64,000 bases of DNA from Methylobacterium terricola. Its GTDB lineage: Bacteria > Pseudomonadota > Alphaproteobacteria > Rhizobiales > Beijerinckiaceae. Under the pieces are notes generated by a model. The model was not told the origin of the DNA, searched no databases, and worked only from the letters and a program-made list of their open reading frames with translations. Of the stretch, positions 17,094 to 27,768 are shown in pieces; the first letter of the stretch is position 1; every line of letters starts with the position of its first letter. The DNA lies in the NCBI RefSeq assembly GCF_006151805.1, contig NZ_VDDA01000002.1:186001-250000 (forward strand), given 5' to 3'. The translations under genes were made by a program, and so were the position numbers.

Positions 17094-18023
17094 ATGATCC
17101 GCTTCGAGGGCGCCGCCAAGACCTATCCCGGCCAAGCCAGGCCGGCGCTCGACGCCTTCGACCTGACGGTCGCGGCCGGCACCACCTGCGTGCTGATCGG
17201 GCCGTCGGGCTGCGGCAAGTCGACGGCGCTGCAGATGGTCAACCGGCTGGTGGTGCCGAGCGCCGGCCGGGTTTGGATCGAGGGCCGCGACGTCGCCGGG
17301 CTCGACCCGATCGCCCTGCGCCGGGGCATCGGCTACGTCCTCCAGGGCGTCGGGCTGTTCCCGCACCGGACCGTGGCCCAGAACGTCGCGACGGTGCCGG
17401 GGCTGCTGGGCTGGACCGGCAAGCGGATCCGGGAGCGGGTCGACGCGATGCTCGACCTCGTCGGTCTCGAGCCCGGCGAGTTTCGCGACCGGCGGCCGGA
17501 TGCGCTCTCGGGTGGCCAGCGCCAGCGGGTCGGCGTCGCCCGGGCGCTCGCCGCCGACCCGCCGGTCCTGCTGATGGACGAGCCGTTCGGCGCCGTCGAT
17601 CCGGTGGCGCGCGCCCGGCTTCAGGACGAGGTCCGGGGGATCTTGGGGAGGCTGGGGAAGACCGTGCTGATGGTCACCCACGACATCGACGAGGCGGTGC
17701 GGATGGGCGACACGATCGCGCTGATGCGCGAGGGCCGCCTGGTCCAGGTCGCCCCGCCCGCCACCCTGCTCGCCGCCCCGGCCGGCGCCTTCGCGGCGGA
17801 GTTCGTCGGCGGCGACCGGCTGCTGCGCCGCCTGTCGCTGCTGCCGGCCCGCGACCATGCCGGGCCGGATCCCGCCGGCGCCGCGCCGCGCCTCGCCCCC
17901 GATGCCTCGCTCAAGGACGCCCTGGCGCTGATGCTGGCGAGCGGGCACGAGCGGGTGGGACTCGGCGACGGCTCGGTGACGCTGGCGGCCTTGCGCGCCG
18001 CCGCGGAGGCCGCGCCCGCGTGA
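17094..18023 (+). CDS. ABC transporter ATP-binding protein, osmoprotectant (OpuCA/OsmV) type
   Basis: A 309-residue ATPase with Walker [10 protein letters not shown] (about 39-47), Q-loop [11 protein letters not shown], signature [10 protein letters not shown] and Walker [13 protein letters not shown] followed by the switch histidine in VTHDIDEA. The [14 protein letters not shown] segment is typical of glycine-betaine/choline/osmoprotectant ATPases. The C-terminal 60 residues look like a reduced CBS module. No permease or binding-protein gene is adjacent: trpA follows and a small secreted protein precedes, so its partners must lie elsewhere or be missing. Confidence 0.85.
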   Translation: MIRFEGAAKTYPGQARPALDAFDLTVAAGTTCVLIGPSGCGKSTALQMVNRLVVPSAGRVWIEGRDVAGLDPIALRRGIGYVLQGVGLFPHRTVAQNVATVPGLLGWTGKRIRERVDAMLDLVGLEPGEFRDRRPDALSGGQRQRVGVARALAADPPVLLMDEPFGAVDPVARARLQDEVRGILGRLGKTVLMVTHDIDEAVRMGDTIALMREGRLVQVAPPATLLAAPAGAFAAEFVGGDRLLRRLSLLPARDHAGPDPAGAAPRLAPDASLKDALALMLASGHERVGLGDGSVTLAALRAAAEAAPA

Positions 18024-18138
18024 AACTTTATCTGCGGCCCCCGATGGTGTAGGCGCGGCGATCCGTTCCGCCCGTCCGCGGCGCGCGCCTTGCGGGCGTG
18101 ACGCCGCATCCCAAGGGCCCGTCCCAAGGTCGCCCCCG

Positions 18139-18960
18139 ATGTCCACCCGCCTCGCCGACACCTTCGCCCGCTGCCGCGCGGAGGACCGCGCCGCCCTCGT
18201 CACCTACGTGATGGCGGGCGACCCCGATCCGGAGACCTCGCTCCAGGTGCTGCGCGCCCTGCCGGAGGCCGGGGCCGACATCGTCGAGTTCGGCCTGCCC
18301 TTCACCGACCCGATGGCGGACGGGCCGGCGATCCAGGCGGCCGGCCTGCGGGCGCTCAAGGGCGGTCAGACCCTCGCCCGCACCCTGGAGCTGGTGGGCC
18401 GCTTCCGGGAGGAGAATACCGGCACGCCGGTGATCCTGATGGGCTACTACAACCCGATCTACACTTACGGCGTCGCCCGGTTCCTGGAGGAGGCCAAGGC
18501 GATCGGGATCGACGGGCTGATCGTCGTCGACCTGCCGCCCGAGGAGGACGACGAACTCTGCCTGCCGACGATCCAGGCCGGCCTCGCCTTCATCCGTCTC
18601 GCCACCCCGACCACCGACGAGGCGCGCCTGCCGGCCGTGCTCGCGAACACCGCGGGCTTCGTCTACTACGTCTCGATCACCGGCATCACCGGCACGGCGA
18701 CCCCGGATTTCGGCGTGGTCGCCGGCGCGGTCGAGCGCATCCGCCGCCACACCGACCTGCCGGTGGTGGTCGGCTTCGGCGTCAAGACCGGGGAGCACGC
18801 CGCCGCCATCGCCCGGGGCGCCGACGGCGTGGTGGTCGGCTCGGCGATCGTCGACGCCCTCGCCCGCTCCCTCGACGGCGAGGGCAAGGCCGGGTCCGGC
18901 TCGGTCGCCGCGGTGACGGGGCTGGTGCGCGAGCTCGCCGCCGGCGTGCGCGCCCGCTGA
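18139..18960 (+). CDS. trpA: Tryptophan synthase alpha subunit
   Basis: A 273-residue TIM-barrel enzyme that cleaves indole-3-glycerol phosphate to indole and glyceraldehyde-3-phosphate and passes indole to TrpB. Catalytic residues E50 ([12 protein letters not shown]) and D61 (MADGP) and the phosphate-binding [10 protein letters not shown] and VVGSAIVD loops are present. trpB is not in the window and would be expected upstream in many relatives, but here an ABC ATPase lies there. accD follows after 46 bases, the common trpA-accD-folC order of alphaproteobacteria. Confidence 0.95.
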   Translation: MSTRLADTFARCRAEDRAALVTYVMAGDPDPETSLQVLRALPEAGADIVEFGLPFTDPMADGPAIQAAGLRALKGGQTLARTLELVGRFREENTGTPVILMGYYNPIYTYGVARFLEEAKAIGIDGLIVVDLPPEEDDELCLPTIQAGLAFIRLATPTTDEARLPAVLANTAGFVYYVSITGITGTATPDFGVVAGAVERIRRHTDLPVVVGFGVKTGEHAAAIARGADGVVVGSAIVDALARSLDGEGKAGSGSVAAVTGLVRELAAGVRAR

Positions 18961-19006
18961 CACCCCATATAGAGCCCATACGACAACCGACGGCCGAGGA
19001 GCGATC

Positions 19007-19975
19007 ATGGTCGAGGCGATGAACTGGATCTCCGAGGTCGTGCGCCCGAAGATCAAGACGCTGTTCAAGCGCGAGACGCCGGAGAACCTCTGGGTGAAAT
19101 GCCCGGAGACCGGCCAGATGGTGTTCCACAAGGAGGTGGAGGCCAATGGCTGGGTGATTCCCGGCTCCGAGCACCACCTGCGCATCACCGCGCAGCAGCG
19201 CCTGAAGCTGATGTTCGACGAGGGCAAGTGGCTCGACGTGCCGCTGCCCGAGGTGGCGCAAGACCCGCTGAAGTTCCGCGACGAGAAGCGCTACGCCGAC
19301 CGCCTCAAGGACGCCCGCACCAAGACCGGGATGGCCGACGCGTTCAAGGTCGGGTTCGGCCGCGTCGGCGGCTTGCCGATGACGGTGGCGGTGCAGGATT
19401 TCGGCTTCATGGGCGGCACGGTCGGCACGTCGGCCGGCGAGGCCTTCGTGCGCGGCGTCGAGACGGCGATCGAGAAGCAAACGCCCTACGTGCTGTTCGC
19501 GGCCTCCGGCGGCATGCGGATGCAAGAGGGAGTGCTGTCCCTGATGCAGATGCCCCGCACCACGGTGGCGGTGCGTCGGCTCAACACCGCCCGCCTGCCC
19601 TACATCGTGGTGCTGACGAACCCGACCACCGGCGGCGTCACCGCCTCCTACGCGATGCTCGGCGACGTGCACCTCGCCGAGCCCGGGGCGCTCATCGGCT
19701 TTGCCGGCCCGCGGGTGATCGAGCAGACCATCCGCGAGAAGCTGCCCGACGGCTTCCAGCGCGCCGAGTACCTGAAGGATCACGGCATGGTCGACCAAGT
19801 GGTCCACCGCCGCGACCTCAAGGGCACGATCGCCCGGCTGTGCGGGCTGCTGATGCAGGTCCCGGTGGGGAGCACGGAGGCGGGGACGCCCGAGGTCCGG
19901 ACGGAGGCGAAGACCGAGGCCCGGTCGGACGGCAAGTCCGACACCAGGGCCGACGCCAAGCCGGTCCCGGCCTAA
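19007..19975 (+). CDS. accD: Acetyl-CoA carboxylase carboxyltransferase beta subunit
   Basis: A 322-residue subunit that, with AccA, transfers carboxyl from biotin to acetyl-CoA for fatty-acid synthesis. The crotonase-like core ([35 protein letters not shown]) is intact. The N-terminal zinc ribbon is degenerate: only C32 remains of the usual four cysteines ([10 protein letters not shown], then [12 protein letters not shown] where CPKC is expected). This variant fits what is known of Rhizobiales-type AccD. The last 35 residues are a charged low-complexity tail. A GAGGAGCG ribosome site precedes the ATG. Confidence 0.94.
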   Translation: MVEAMNWISEVVRPKIKTLFKRETPENLWVKCPETGQMVFHKEVEANGWVIPGSEHHLRITAQQRLKLMFDEGKWLDVPLPEVAQDPLKFRDEKRYADRLKDARTKTGMADAFKVGFGRVGGLPMTVAVQDFGFMGGTVGTSAGEAFVRGVETAIEKQTPYVLFAASGGMRMQEGVLSLMQMPRTTVAVRRLNTARLPYIVVLTNPTTGGVTASYAMLGDVHLAEPGALIGFAGPRVIEQTIREKLPDGFQRAEYLKDHGMVDQVVHRRDLKGTIARLCGLLMQVPVGSTEAGTPEVRTEAKTEARSDGKSDTRADAKPVPA

Positions 19976-20149
19976 GGCGCGCGCGCCGCCCCAACCCGCC
20001 CGGCTCCCTCGCCGGGCTGGCCGGGGCATCGCCCGAGATTCCGGCCCGAGACCCCGCTCCCGGATCCCGGCCCTTTGCCGGGCTTGCCGGCCCCGCTCGG
20101 CTCTGCTCCCTTCTGACCCACCGGTGACGAGCCCGGACGGAACGCCCCG

Positions 20150-21475
20150 ATGGAATCCTCCGACGCCCTTATGGCGCGCTTCCTGGCGCTGCACCCGCGC
20201 ACCATCGATCTGTCGCTCGGCCGGATCGAGCGGCTGCTCGCCGCCCTCGGCCATCCGGAACGGCGCCTGCCGCCGGTGATCCATGTCGCGGGCACCAACG
20301 GCAAGGGCTCGACCATCGCCACGATGCGGGCGATCCTGGAGGCCGGCGGCCTCTCGGCCCATGTCTACACCTCGCCCCATCTCGTCCGCTTCCACGAGCG
20401 CATCCGTATCGGCGCCGTCGGCGGCGGCCGCTTCGTGCCGGAGGAGCGTCTGGCCGAGGCTTTCGCCCGCTGCGAGGCGGTGAATGCCGGGGCGCCGATC
20501 ACGGTGTTCGAGATCACCACCGCGGCGGCCCTGCTGCTCTTCTCCGAGGCGCCCGCCGACGTGCTGCTGCTCGAGGTGGGCTTGGGCGGGCGGGTCGATG
20601 CCACCAACGTCATCGACCGGCCGGCCTGCGCCGTGGTGACGCCGATCGGCCGCGACCATGCCGAATATCTCGGCGACACCGTCGAGGCGGTGGCGGGCGA
20701 GAAGGCCGGCATCTTCAAGCGCGGCTGCCCGGCGGTGATCGCCCCGCAGGACTACGCCCAGGCCGACGCGGTGCTCTGCGCCCGGGCCGAGGCGGTCGGG
20801 GCCGCCCCGATCCTCGTCGGCAACCAGGATTTCTCCGCCTACGAGGAGCGCGGGCGGCTGGTCTACCAGGACGAGGACGGCCTCCTCGACCTGCCGAGGC
20901 CGCGCCTCGCCGGCCGCCACCAGATCGTCAATGCCGGCACGGCGATCGCCGCCCTACGCGCCGCGGGCTTCGGCGATATCGGGACCGAGGCCTTCGAGGC
21001 CGGGCTCGGCGCCATCGAGTGGCCGGGCCGGCTGCAGCGCCTGCGCCAGGGGCGGCTCGCCGGGCTCGTCCCGCCCGGCTCGGAGCTCTGGCTCGACGGC
21101 GGCCACAACATCGACGGCGGGCGCATCCTCGCCGCCGCGATGGCCGATTTGCAGGAGCGCGGGGACGCGCCGCTCGTCTTGGTCTCCGGCCTGCTCGGCA
21201 CCAAGGACGCGGAAGGCTTCCTGGCCAACTTCTCGGGCCTCGCCCGCTTCCTGGTGGCGGTGCCGATGCCCGGCCAGATGGCGGCGCGGCCGGCCGAGGA
21301 GGTCGCCGGGATCGCCGGCAAGGTGGGCCTCTCCGCCACGACGGCGCCGAGCGTCGAGGCGGCCCTGGTCTCCCTGAGCGACCGGGCCTGGGAGCGCCCG
21401 CCCCGGGTGCTGATCTGCGGCTCGCTCTACCTCGCCGGGGCCGTGCTCGCCGCCAACGGCACGCCGCCGGCCTGA
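20150..21475 (+). CDS. folC: Bifunctional folylpolyglutamate / dihydrofolate synthase
   Basis: A 441-residue Mur-ligase-family enzyme that adds L-glutamate to dihydropteroate and tetrahydrofolates with ATP. Seen: P-loop VAGTNGKGST (about 45-54), YTSPHLVRFHERIRI, the EVGLGGRVDATNV motif and GRDHAEYLG, with the C-terminal LDGGHNIDG loop. It follows accD by 174 bases of GC-rich spacer that contains partial palindromes but no clear terminator. Position and motifs agree with the conserved trpA-accD-folC block. Confidence 0.93.
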   Translation: MESSDALMARFLALHPRTIDLSLGRIERLLAALGHPERRLPPVIHVAGTNGKGSTIATMRAILEAGGLSAHVYTSPHLVRFHERIRIGAVGGGRFVPEERLAEAFARCEAVNAGAPITVFEITTAAALLLFSEAPADVLLLEVGLGGRVDATNVIDRPACAVVTPIGRDHAEYLGDTVEAVAGEKAGIFKRGCPAVIAPQDYAQADAVLCARAEAVGAAPILVGNQDFSAYEERGRLVYQDEDGLLDLPRPRLAGRHQIVNAGTAIAALRAAGFGDIGTEAFEAGLGAIEWPGRLQRLRQGRLAGLVPPGSELWLDGGHNIDGGRILAAAMADLQERGDAPLVLVSGLLGTKDAEGFLANFSGLARFLVAVPMPGQMAARPAEEVAGIAGKVGLSATTAPSVEAALVSLSDRAWERPPRVLICGSLYLAGAVLAANGTPPA

Positions 21476-21680
21476 GCGCACGGGATTTGCCCGGACTGCC
21501 CGAATCTGCGCCGCCGCAGCCTGTGGGATCAGCGGGATCCGTCGCCTCCAGACTTGACATTTCCGCGTCGTCACTCGGGAGGTCCGTGTCGTTGCCGCAC
21601 CGATGTGGCTGAACTGCTACATCGTGCGCCACCGAAATGGTCTAGCTTCGCCTCGATCGGGGAACCTGCTGGGGACCATC

Positions 21681-22544
21681 ATGAAGAAACTCCTGAGTGC
21701 TTTCGCTGCCTTCACCGCGCTGACCGCCGCCGCTTCGGCCGCGGACCTGCCGCGTCGCGTTGCTCCGCCGCCGGTGTTCACGCCGGTGCCGGTCTTCACC
21801 TGGACCGGCTTCTACGCCGGTTTCAACGCCGGCTACGGCTTCGGCACCGATGACCGCCGCGGCGGCACCGTCGTCGGCGTCGGCCCGGCCACCGGCCTCG
21901 TCGCCGTCCCCACCGTGATCGCGTTCCCGGGCCAGCGCTCGGCCGAAGGCTTCGTCGGCGGCGGCCAGATCGGCTACAACTACCAGTTCACCCCGGGCTC
22001 GGGCGTCGTGGTCGGCATCGAGGCCGACGCGCAGTACGTCGATTTCGGCCGTGACCGCAACCGCTTCGCTGCCACCGGCCCGATCGCCGCGCAGCAGGTG
22101 TTCAACCCGCTCGGCCTGACCGGTCTCGACTACTTCGGCACCGTCCGTGGTCGCCTCGGCTACGCCTTCGACCGCACCCTCGTGTACGCCACCGGCGGTT
22201 TCGCCTACGGCTCGGGCGGCGGTCGCGATTTCGGCCTGCCGAACAGCTCGCGTGACGAGTTCCAGACCGGCTACGCCGTCGGCGGCGGCGTCGAGTACGC
22301 TCTGCCCACCGACTCGTTCCTGAACTTCTTCCGTTCGTCGGCCGTGACGATCAAGGTCGAAGGTCTGTACGTGAACCTGGATCGCGGCAACCGCAACAAC
22401 GGCGTGTTCGCGATCAACAACGCCGGCACCCCGATCGGCCTCGGCTCGCCGGGCGTGGTCGTCGTGAACGCCGCCCAGTTCCGTCGCGAGACCGAGTTCG
22501 CGGTCGTCCGCGCCGGCCTGAACTACAAGTTCGGCACCTACTAG
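21681..22544 (+). CDS. Outer membrane beta-barrel protein (Omp25/RopB-like porin)
   Basis: A 287-residue protein with a signal peptide (MKKLLSAFAAFTALTAAASA) and the WTGFYAGFNAGYGFG opening strand shared by rhizobial Omp25/RopB-type surface proteins. Later GGQIGYNYQF, GTVRGRLGYAFDRTLVYATG and a terminal RAGLNYKFGTY with C-terminal aromatic residue fit an eight-strand barrel. The ATG at 21681 is fixed by the signal peptide; upstream in-frame codons are not similar. Codon use is strongly biased to a few GC-ending codons, consistent with high expression, and a strong terminator follows. Confidence 0.9.
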   Translation: MKKLLSAFAAFTALTAAASAADLPRRVAPPPVFTPVPVFTWTGFYAGFNAGYGFGTDDRRGGTVVGVGPATGLVAVPTVIAFPGQRSAEGFVGGGQIGYNYQFTPGSGVVVGIEADAQYVDFGRDRNRFAATGPIAAQQVFNPLGLTGLDYFGTVRGRLGYAFDRTLVYATGGFAYGSGGGRDFGLPNSSRDEFQTGYAVGGGVEYALPTDSFLNFFRSSAVTIKVEGLYVNLDRGNRNNGVFAINNAGTPIGLGSPGVVVVNAAQFRRETEFAVVRAGLNYKFGTY

Positions 22545-22574
22545 TACCTGAATTCCGTCGTCTCGGCGGAGCGG

Positions 22575-22600
22575 AGCCCGGCCTCACGGCCGGGCTTTCT
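22575..22600 (+). terminator. Rho-independent terminator of the porin gene
   Basis: Perfect 9-bp stem AGCCCGGCC / GGCCGGGCT with a TCAC loop, followed by TTTCT, 30 bases after the porin stop codon. Confidence 0.85.
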
Positions 22601-22703
22601 GCGTTGTGCATCCACTGCATCGCCCGAGGACGTGGTGATCGGCGCTTCGCGAGAACGAGCGGCAGGATCGGCGGGTTCGACAGCGCAGCGACATAGGGCG
22701 AGC

Positions 22704-23510
22704 ATGGCGAGGGACCGGCACGAGGCGCGACACCACCGCTCCGGCCTGTCCGGACTCGAGGCGATGTCGCTTGCCTCCGCGCGCACCTTCCCGCGCCACG
22801 GGCACGACCAGCTCGGCCTCGGCGTCATCGTGGCGGGGGGCCACCGTTCCTGGAGCGGCCGCGGCCCCGTCGAAGCTCTCGCGGGCGACGTGATCACCGT
22901 CAATCCGGGCGAGATCCATGACGGCGCACCGGTCCGGGCCGGGATGCGGGCATGGCGGATGCTCTACGTCGAGCCCCACCTCCTCGACGGGCTTCTATGC
23001 GAGACGGTGTCCGGACCCGTCGAGATCACCCGGCCCGCCGTCAGCGACCCGGCCCTCGCCGCCCACCTCGTACGGCTCTTCGCCGATCTGATCGCCCCCA
23101 CCCCGGACCCCCTGGCGATCGAGGAGACGATGGTGCGGACCCTGACCCACCTCGTCGCGCGTCACGGGAGCCGGCCGGTGCCGCGGCCGGGGCCGCCGCC
23201 CTTCGTGACCCGCGCCCTGCATCGGATCGAGGAAGCGCCCGAGCGGCCGACGACCCTCGCGGAACTGGCCGGGCTGTCGGGAGTCGGCCGGTTCCAGCTC
23301 CTGCGCGGCTTTGCCCGGGCGGTCGGCACCACGCCGCACGCCTATCTGCTGCAGCATCGTGTCCGGCTGGCCCGCCGGCTTCTCGGGGCGGGGCGCAGCC
23401 CGGCGGCGGCGGCGGCGGAATCCGGCTTCGCCGATCAGAGCCATCTGACCCGCGCCTTCGTCCGCCAGTTCGGCGTGACGCCGGCCCGCACGCGCGCTGC
23501 CCTCGCCTGA
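22704..23510 (+). CDS. AraC-family transcriptional regulator
   Basis: A 268-residue regulator with an N-terminal cupin-type sensing domain (HGHDQLGLGVIVAGGHRSW, GDVITVNPGEIHDG) and a C-terminal double helix-turn-helix (LAELAGLSGVGRFQLLRGFA and AESGFADQSHLTRAFVRQFG). The GEIHDG segment is typical of AraC proteins that sense small ligands. The ATG at 22704 is preferred; an in-frame GTG at 22632 lengthens the protein without similarity. A methyltransferase gene follows on the same strand after 80 bases. Confidence 0.85.
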   Translation: MARDRHEARHHRSGLSGLEAMSLASARTFPRHGHDQLGLGVIVAGGHRSWSGRGPVEALAGDVITVNPGEIHDGAPVRAGMRAWRMLYVEPHLLDGLLCETVSGPVEITRPAVSDPALAAHLVRLFADLIAPTPDPLAIEETMVRTLTHLVARHGSRPVPRPGPPPFVTRALHRIEEAPERPTTLAELAGLSGVGRFQLLRGFARAVGTTPHAYLLQHRVRLARRLLGAGRSPAAAAAESGFADQSHLTRAFVRQFGVTPARTRAALA

Positions 23511-23590
23511 GGCGCAATCGCGTTCAAGACCGCCGTGCGCCCGCGCGCGACACCGTCCCCGGGGGCCGGATGCGACGGCGGGAGGACGCG

Positions 23591-24415
23591 ATGGGGCAGG
23601 ATCAGACCTACATTCATGGCTATGCGGCGGCGGAGGACCGTCGCCTGCACGACCAGGCGGCGACGCTCGAAGAACTCCTGCACCACGACAGCACGTTCCC
23701 GGCCGGAAGCTCCGTGCTGGAGGCGGGCAGCGGGGTCGGGGCCCAGACGCTTCCGCTGCTGCGGCGCAGCCCCGGCATCCGGCTCACCTGCCTGGACCGC
23801 TCCGCAGCGTCGCTCGATGCGGCCCGGACGCGCCTGCGCGCCGCCGGCCTGCCCCTCCCCGATTTCCGGCAGGCGGATCTGTGCGCGCTGCCGTTCCCGG
23901 ACGGTGCCTTCGATCACGCTTTCGTCTGCTTCGTGCTGGAACACCTGCCGGAGCCGGACGCGGCCCTCGCCGAGCTGCGCCGTGTCCTGCGCCCGGGCGG
24001 CAGCCTCACGGTGATCGAGGGCGATCACGGCTCGGTTCTCCTCCATCCCGACGACGAGGCCGCCCAGGCGGCGATCGCCTGCCAGGTGGCGCTGCAGCGA
24101 ACGGCCGGCGGGGATGCCCGGATCGGTCGCCGGCTCGCACCGCTGCTCGTGGGGGCCGGCTTCGTCGCCGTGCGGGTCTCGCCGCGCCCGGTCCATGCCG
24201 ATGCGGGCCGCCCGGCCCTGGTGGACGGGTTCGTTCGCCGGACCTTCACGGCAATGGTTGCCGGTGTCAGGGACGAGGCCGTGCGGGCGGGACTGACCGA
24301 CGCGGCGGCGTTCGAGGCCGGATTGCGCGCGCTCCTGCGCACGACGGAAGCGGACGGCACCTTCGGCTACACGTTCTTCAAGGCGACGGCCGTCGCTCCC
24401 CCCGCTCAGCGATAA
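23591..24415 (+). CDS. Class I SAM-dependent methyltransferase
   Basis: A 274-residue methyltransferase with motif [13 protein letters not shown], an acidic CLDRS after beta-2, the [17 protein letters not shown] motif IV region and [13 protein letters not shown] post-motif. The family methylates small molecules or quinones; the substrate is not evident. GGAGG five bases before the ATG at 23591 decides the start. Its 3' end overlaps dctD by 10 bases tail-to-tail. It probably forms a unit with the AraC gene. Confidence 0.82.
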   Translation: MGQDQTYIHGYAAAEDRRLHDQAATLEELLHHDSTFPAGSSVLEAGSGVGAQTLPLLRRSPGIRLTCLDRSAASLDAARTRLRAAGLPLPDFRQADLCALPFPDGAFDHAFVCFVLEHLPEPDAALAELRRVLRPGGSLTVIEGDHGSVLLHPDDEAAQAAIACQVALQRTAGGDARIGRRLAPLLVGAGFVAVRVSPRPVHADAGRPALVDGFVRRTFTAMVAGVRDEAVRAGLTDAAAFEAGLRALLRTTEADGTFGYTFFKATAVAPPAQR

Positions 24416-25746
24416 TCGTTCGGGTCGAGGCCGTGGCGGGCGATCTTGTCGTAGAGGGTCTTGCGCGGCGTGCCGAGGGCCTCGGCCGCCACCCGCACGT
24501 CGCCGCCGGCCATGATCAGCTCGTCGCGGATCAGGCCGCGCTCGTGGCGGTCCATCTGCTCGGCGAGCGTCGCGGGCTTCGCCGGCTCGGCCGCGGCCGG
24601 GCCGGTGGGCGAGAGGCCGAGCGCGCAGCGCTCGGCGAAGTGGCCGAGCTCGCGCACGTTGCCGGGCCAGTCGTGCCGGCTCAGGTGCTCGCGCATCGCC
24701 GGCGTCACCGGCGGCGGCTCGCGGTTGAAGCGGGCGGCGGCCTTGCGCAGGAAGTGCTCGAACAGCAGCGCCACGTCCTCGCGCCGCTCGCGCAGGGGCG
24801 GGATCGCCACCGAGACCACGTTCAGCCGGTAGTAGAGGTCGTCGCGAAAGGTCCCTTGCGCGGCGGCCTGGCCGAGATCGATCTTGGTCGCGGCCACCAC
24901 CCGCATGTCGACGGGCTGGATCGCGTTGGTGCCGAGCGGTTCGACCACCCTTTCCTGCAGCACCCGCAGGAGCTTGACCTGGATGGTGAGCGCCATGCTC
25001 TCGATCTCGTCGAGGAACAGCGTGCCGCCGTCGGCATGCGCGATGCGCCCGACCCGCTTCTTGAGCGCGCCGGTGAAGGCCCCGGCCTCGTGGCCGAACA
25101 GCTCGCTCTCGACCACGGTGTCGGGCAGCGCGCCGCAATTCATCGCGACGAAATTGCCCTTGGCCCGGCGGCTCCAGCGGTGGAGCGCGCTCGCCACCAC
25201 CTCCTTGCCGGAGCCGGTCTCGCCGAGCACCAGCACGTCGACATCGGCCTGCGCCACCTCGCGCACGAACTGACGCAGGCGGGTGATGGCCGGCGAGACG
25301 CCGAGGAAGGCCGGATCCTCCGCCACCGCGGCGTCGAGGCGGGCCCGCAACGAGCGGTTCTCCTGCACCAGCGCCCGGCGCTCGAGGGCGCGGCGCACCG
25401 AGGCGACCAGCGTCTCGGCCGGATAGGGCTTGGCCAGGAAGTCGTAGGCGCCCGAGCGCATCGCCCGCACCGCCATGGTGATGTCGCCGTGGCCGGTGAT
25501 CAGGATCACCGGCAATTCGGGATCCGCCTCCTGCAAGGCGGCGAACAGGCCGAGCCCGTCGAGCCCCGGCAGGCGCACGTCGGTGACGACGACGCCGGGG
25601 GGATCGGCGAGGATCGCCCGCAGCGCCGTTTCGGCATCGGCATGGGTCTCGACGGTGAAGCCGGCGAGGTCGAGGCTCTGGCCGTTGGCCCGGCGCACCT
25701 CCTCCTCGTCGTCGACGAAGACCACGCGGTCGGACGGCCCGGTCAT
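24406..25746 (-). CDS. dctD: C4-dicarboxylate response regulator, sigma-54 activator
   Basis: A 446-residue NtrC-type activator: receiver domain (D56 in [11 protein letters not shown]107), AAA+ domain with Walker A GETGSGKE (175-182), the sigma-54 contact loop GAFTGA (222-227), LFLDEIESM, and a Fis-type C-terminal helix-turn-helix ([19 protein letters not shown]). It is phosphorylated by DctB and drives dctA. The ATG at 25746 overlaps the dctB stop by 4 bases. Divergence of dctBD from dctA, and the sigma-54 promoter before dctA, fix the assignment. Confidence 0.93.
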   Translation of the reverse strand: MTGPSDRVVFVDDEEEVRRANGQSLDLAGFTVETHADAETALRAILADPPGVVVTDVRLPGLDGLGLFAALQEADPELPVILITGHGDITMAVRAMRSGAYDFLAKPYPAETLVASVRRALERRALVQENRSLRARLDAAVAEDPAFLGVSPAITRLRQFVREVAQADVDVLVLGETGSGKEVVASALHRWSRRAKGNFVAMNCGALPDTVVESELFGHEAGAFTGALKKRVGRIAHADGGTLFLDEIESMALTIQVKLLRVLQERVVEPLGTNAIQPVDMRVVAATKIDLGQAAAQGTFRDDLYYRLNVVSVAIPPLRERREDVALLFEHFLRKAAARFNREPPPVTPAMREHLSRHDWPGNVRELGHFAERCALGLSPTGPAAAEPAKPATLAEQMDRHERGLIRDELIMAGGDVRVAAEALGTPRKTLYDKIARHGLDPNDYR

Positions 25747-27677
25747 GCGGCGGCTCCCTGCTCTGCCGGCGCCAGCGGCAGCTCGACCCGGAACAGGGCG
25801 CCGCCCTCCGGCGACGGCCCGGCCGAGAGCGTGCCGCCGCACTCCTCGACGATGCCGCGGGAGATCGCGAGCCCGAGCCCGAGGCCGTTGGCCTTGGTGG
25901 TGAAGAAGGCGTCGAAGACTTGTCCGCCCCCGTCCGGCAGCCCGCCGCCGTTGTCGCCCACCTCCAGCACCGCGCGCTCCCCCATGACCCGCACCGTCAC
26001 GGCGATGCGGGGATCGTCGGCGCCCGCGACCGCATCGAGGGCGTTCTGCACCAGGTTGACCACGACCTGCTCCAGCCGCGGCCCCTCCCCCAGGACATAA
26101 GGCGATGGCTCGGGCAGGGCGAGGGCGAGGTCGATGCCCGCAAGCCGCCCCTCGACCACTTCGAGGCTCGCCCGCACCACGCCCGTGAGCGCCACCGGGT
26201 CGCGCCGCCCGGAGGCCTTGCGGGCGAAGCCCTTGAGCTGGCGGGTCAGTCCGGCGATGCGCTCGGTCAGGCGACCGACCGCCGAGAGGTTCTCGGTCGC
26301 CTCCGGCAGCCGGCCGCGCTGGATCAGGATGCCGGCATTGTCGGCGTAGGAGCGGATCGCCGCGAGCGGCTGGTTGATCTCGTGCGCCATGCTGGCGGCG
26401 AACTGGCCGAGCGCCGCGAGGCGGCCGGCATGGGCGAGCTCGCGCCCGAGGCGCTGGCGGTCGGCCTCGGCCCGCCGGCGCTCGGCGATCTCGGCCTTGA
26501 GCTTCTGGTTGGCCTCGGTGAGGGCCTGGGTGCGTGCCCGCACCCGCTCCTCCAGCTCGGTGCGCCGGGCCGCCGCCTCGGCGAGGCTCGCCCGCAGGCG
26601 CCGGCGCCGGCCGACGATCTCGGCGACGCCGAGGCAGGCGAGGCCGACCGCGAGGCCGGCGATGACCTGGGCCTGCAGCCGCTCGCGCGCCACCGCGACG
26701 CCGATCCGGGTCAGGGTGTGAAGCCGCCAGGTCGTGCCGGGGATCGGCGCGTCGAGCGGGAGCGCCAGGCGCGCCGGCTGGGCGCCGCCGCCGACCCGGA
26801 CGAGGCCCGACCCGTCCGAGGCCGGGTAGAGCGGCAGGGGCGCGAGGGGGGCCGCGCCGAATTCGAGCCGCTCGCGGATCAGCCGGCGCTCGTCGTCCGG
26901 CACCGGGTGCAGGGCGCCGAAGCGCCAGGCCGGCTCGCTCGCCATCAGGACGATGCCGCGGGGATCGGTGACCATCACGGTCTCGCCGCCCTTCTTCCAG
27001 GACTCGCGCCAGGCCTCCTCGATCGCGTCGAACTCGACCTTGACCACCACCACCCCGGTCCGGCCGTCCGGCCCGGCGACCCGGCGGCTGAGATAGAGCC
27101 CGGGCCGGCCGCTGACCGTGCCGAGCGCGAATTGCCGCCCCGCCCCGTCGGCGAGCGCCTGCTGGAAATACGGCCGGAACGCGTAGGAGATGCCGACGAA
27201 GCTCCCCGGCGCGCCGGCATTGCTCGCCGCCACGGCGGTGCCGTCCTGGCGGATGACGTAGATCACCGCCGCCCCCGAGGCGCGGGCGATCTCGGCGAGG
27301 CGGTCGTCGACCCGGGCGATCAGCGCCGGATCGGGCGATCGTCCCACCACCGCGGCGATCTCGGGGTCGCTGGCGAGCGCCAGCGGCAGCGAGCCCTGCT
27401 TCTGCATCTCGGTGCGGAAGGCCGCGACCTGGAGCGCCAGGGTCGCGTTGGCCGAACGCCGCAGGTCGGCCAGCGCCGCCCGCTCGGCGATGCGCCCGGC
27501 GACGAGGGCGGCGGCCAGCACCGCCGCGAGGCTCAGGATCCAGGGCAGGGCCGGCGAGCGCGCGAAGGCGCGCCAGCCGGTCACGGCCGCCCCGCGGGGT
27601 GGCGGGCCGGGGTCCGAGGGCTTGCGGATTTCCGCACGGTTTCCCGGTCCGCTTTGCGGCGCGCCGGACGCTTCCAC
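25743..27677 (-). CDS. dctB: C4-dicarboxylate sensor histidine kinase
   Basis: A kinase of up to 644 residues with membrane helices at about 44-62 and 336-355 enclosing a large double-PAS-like periplasmic sensor ([32 protein letters not shown]). A coiled coil (about 370-410) leads to the phospho-acceptor [15 protein letters not shown] with H432, then N box [18 protein letters not shown] and GLGLGLAIS. The GTG at 27677 has GAGGAG upstream; a GTG at 27584 would remove 31 poorly conserved residues and leave the palindromes at 27623-27659 outside the gene. It forms an operon with dctD. Confidence 0.91.
   Translation of the reverse strand: MEASGAPQSGPGNRAEIRKPSDPGPPPRGAAVTGWRAFARSPALPWILSLAAVLAAALVAGRIAERAALADLRRSANATLALQVAAFRTEMQKQGSLPLALASDPEIAAVVGRSPDPALIARVDDRLAEIARASGAAVIYVIRQDGTAVAASNAGAPGSFVGISYAFRPYFQQALADGAGRQFALGTVSGRPGLYLSRRVAGPDGRTGVVVVKVEFDAIEEAWRESWKKGGETVMVTDPRGIVLMASEPAWRFGALHPVPDDERRLIRERLEFGAAPLAPLPLYPASDGSGLVRVGGGAQPARLALPLDAPIPGTTWRLHTLTRIGVAVARERLQAQVIAGLAVGLACLGVAEIVGRRRRLRASLAEAAARRTELEERVRARTQALTEANQKLKAEIAERRRAEADRQRLGRELAHAGRLAALGQFAASMAHEINQPLAAIRSYADNAGILIQRGRLPEATENLSAVGRLTERIAGLTRQLKGFARKASGRRDPVALTGVVRASLEVVEGRLAGIDLALALPEPSPYVLGEGPRLEQVVVNLVQNALDAVAGADDPRIAVTVRVMGERAVLEVGDNGGGLPDGGGQVFDAFFTTKANGLGLGLAISRGIVEECGGTLSAGPSPEGGALFRVELPLAPAEQGAAA
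27623..27659 (+). promoter_or_regulatory. Two palindromes, candidate DctD activator sites
   Basis: TGCGGATTTCCGCA (27623-27636) is a perfect palindrome and CCGCTTTGCGG (27649-27659) is a second, with centres about 25 bases apart. They lie roughly 100-130 bases before the -24 element of dctA, the usual distance of tandem DctD sites. They overlap the first codons of dctB if its longer start is used. Confidence 0.5.
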
Positions 27678-27753
27678 CGGGCCGTCTCCTCATGGGGTTG
27701 GAAAAAGCTTTTATTCGTCTGCACTTAACAAAAAATTTCGATTTTTTCCCGGC

Positions 27754-27768
27754 TGGCACGCCGGTTGC
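27754..27768 (+). promoter_or_regulatory. Sigma-54 promoter of dctA
   Basis: TGGCACGCCGGTTGC is an exact match to the consensus TGGCACG-N4-TTGC: -24 GG at 27755-27756, -12 GC at 27767-27768. An AT-rich tract just upstream (27700-27748) could hold an IHF site. Transcription should start near 27780, giving a leader of about 160 bases. Confidence 0.9.

Noticed and set aside
21554..21582. TTGACA-based promoter for the porin gene
   Set aside because: The -35 hexamer is perfect but the bases 17 further on (GGGAGG) do not form a -10 element.
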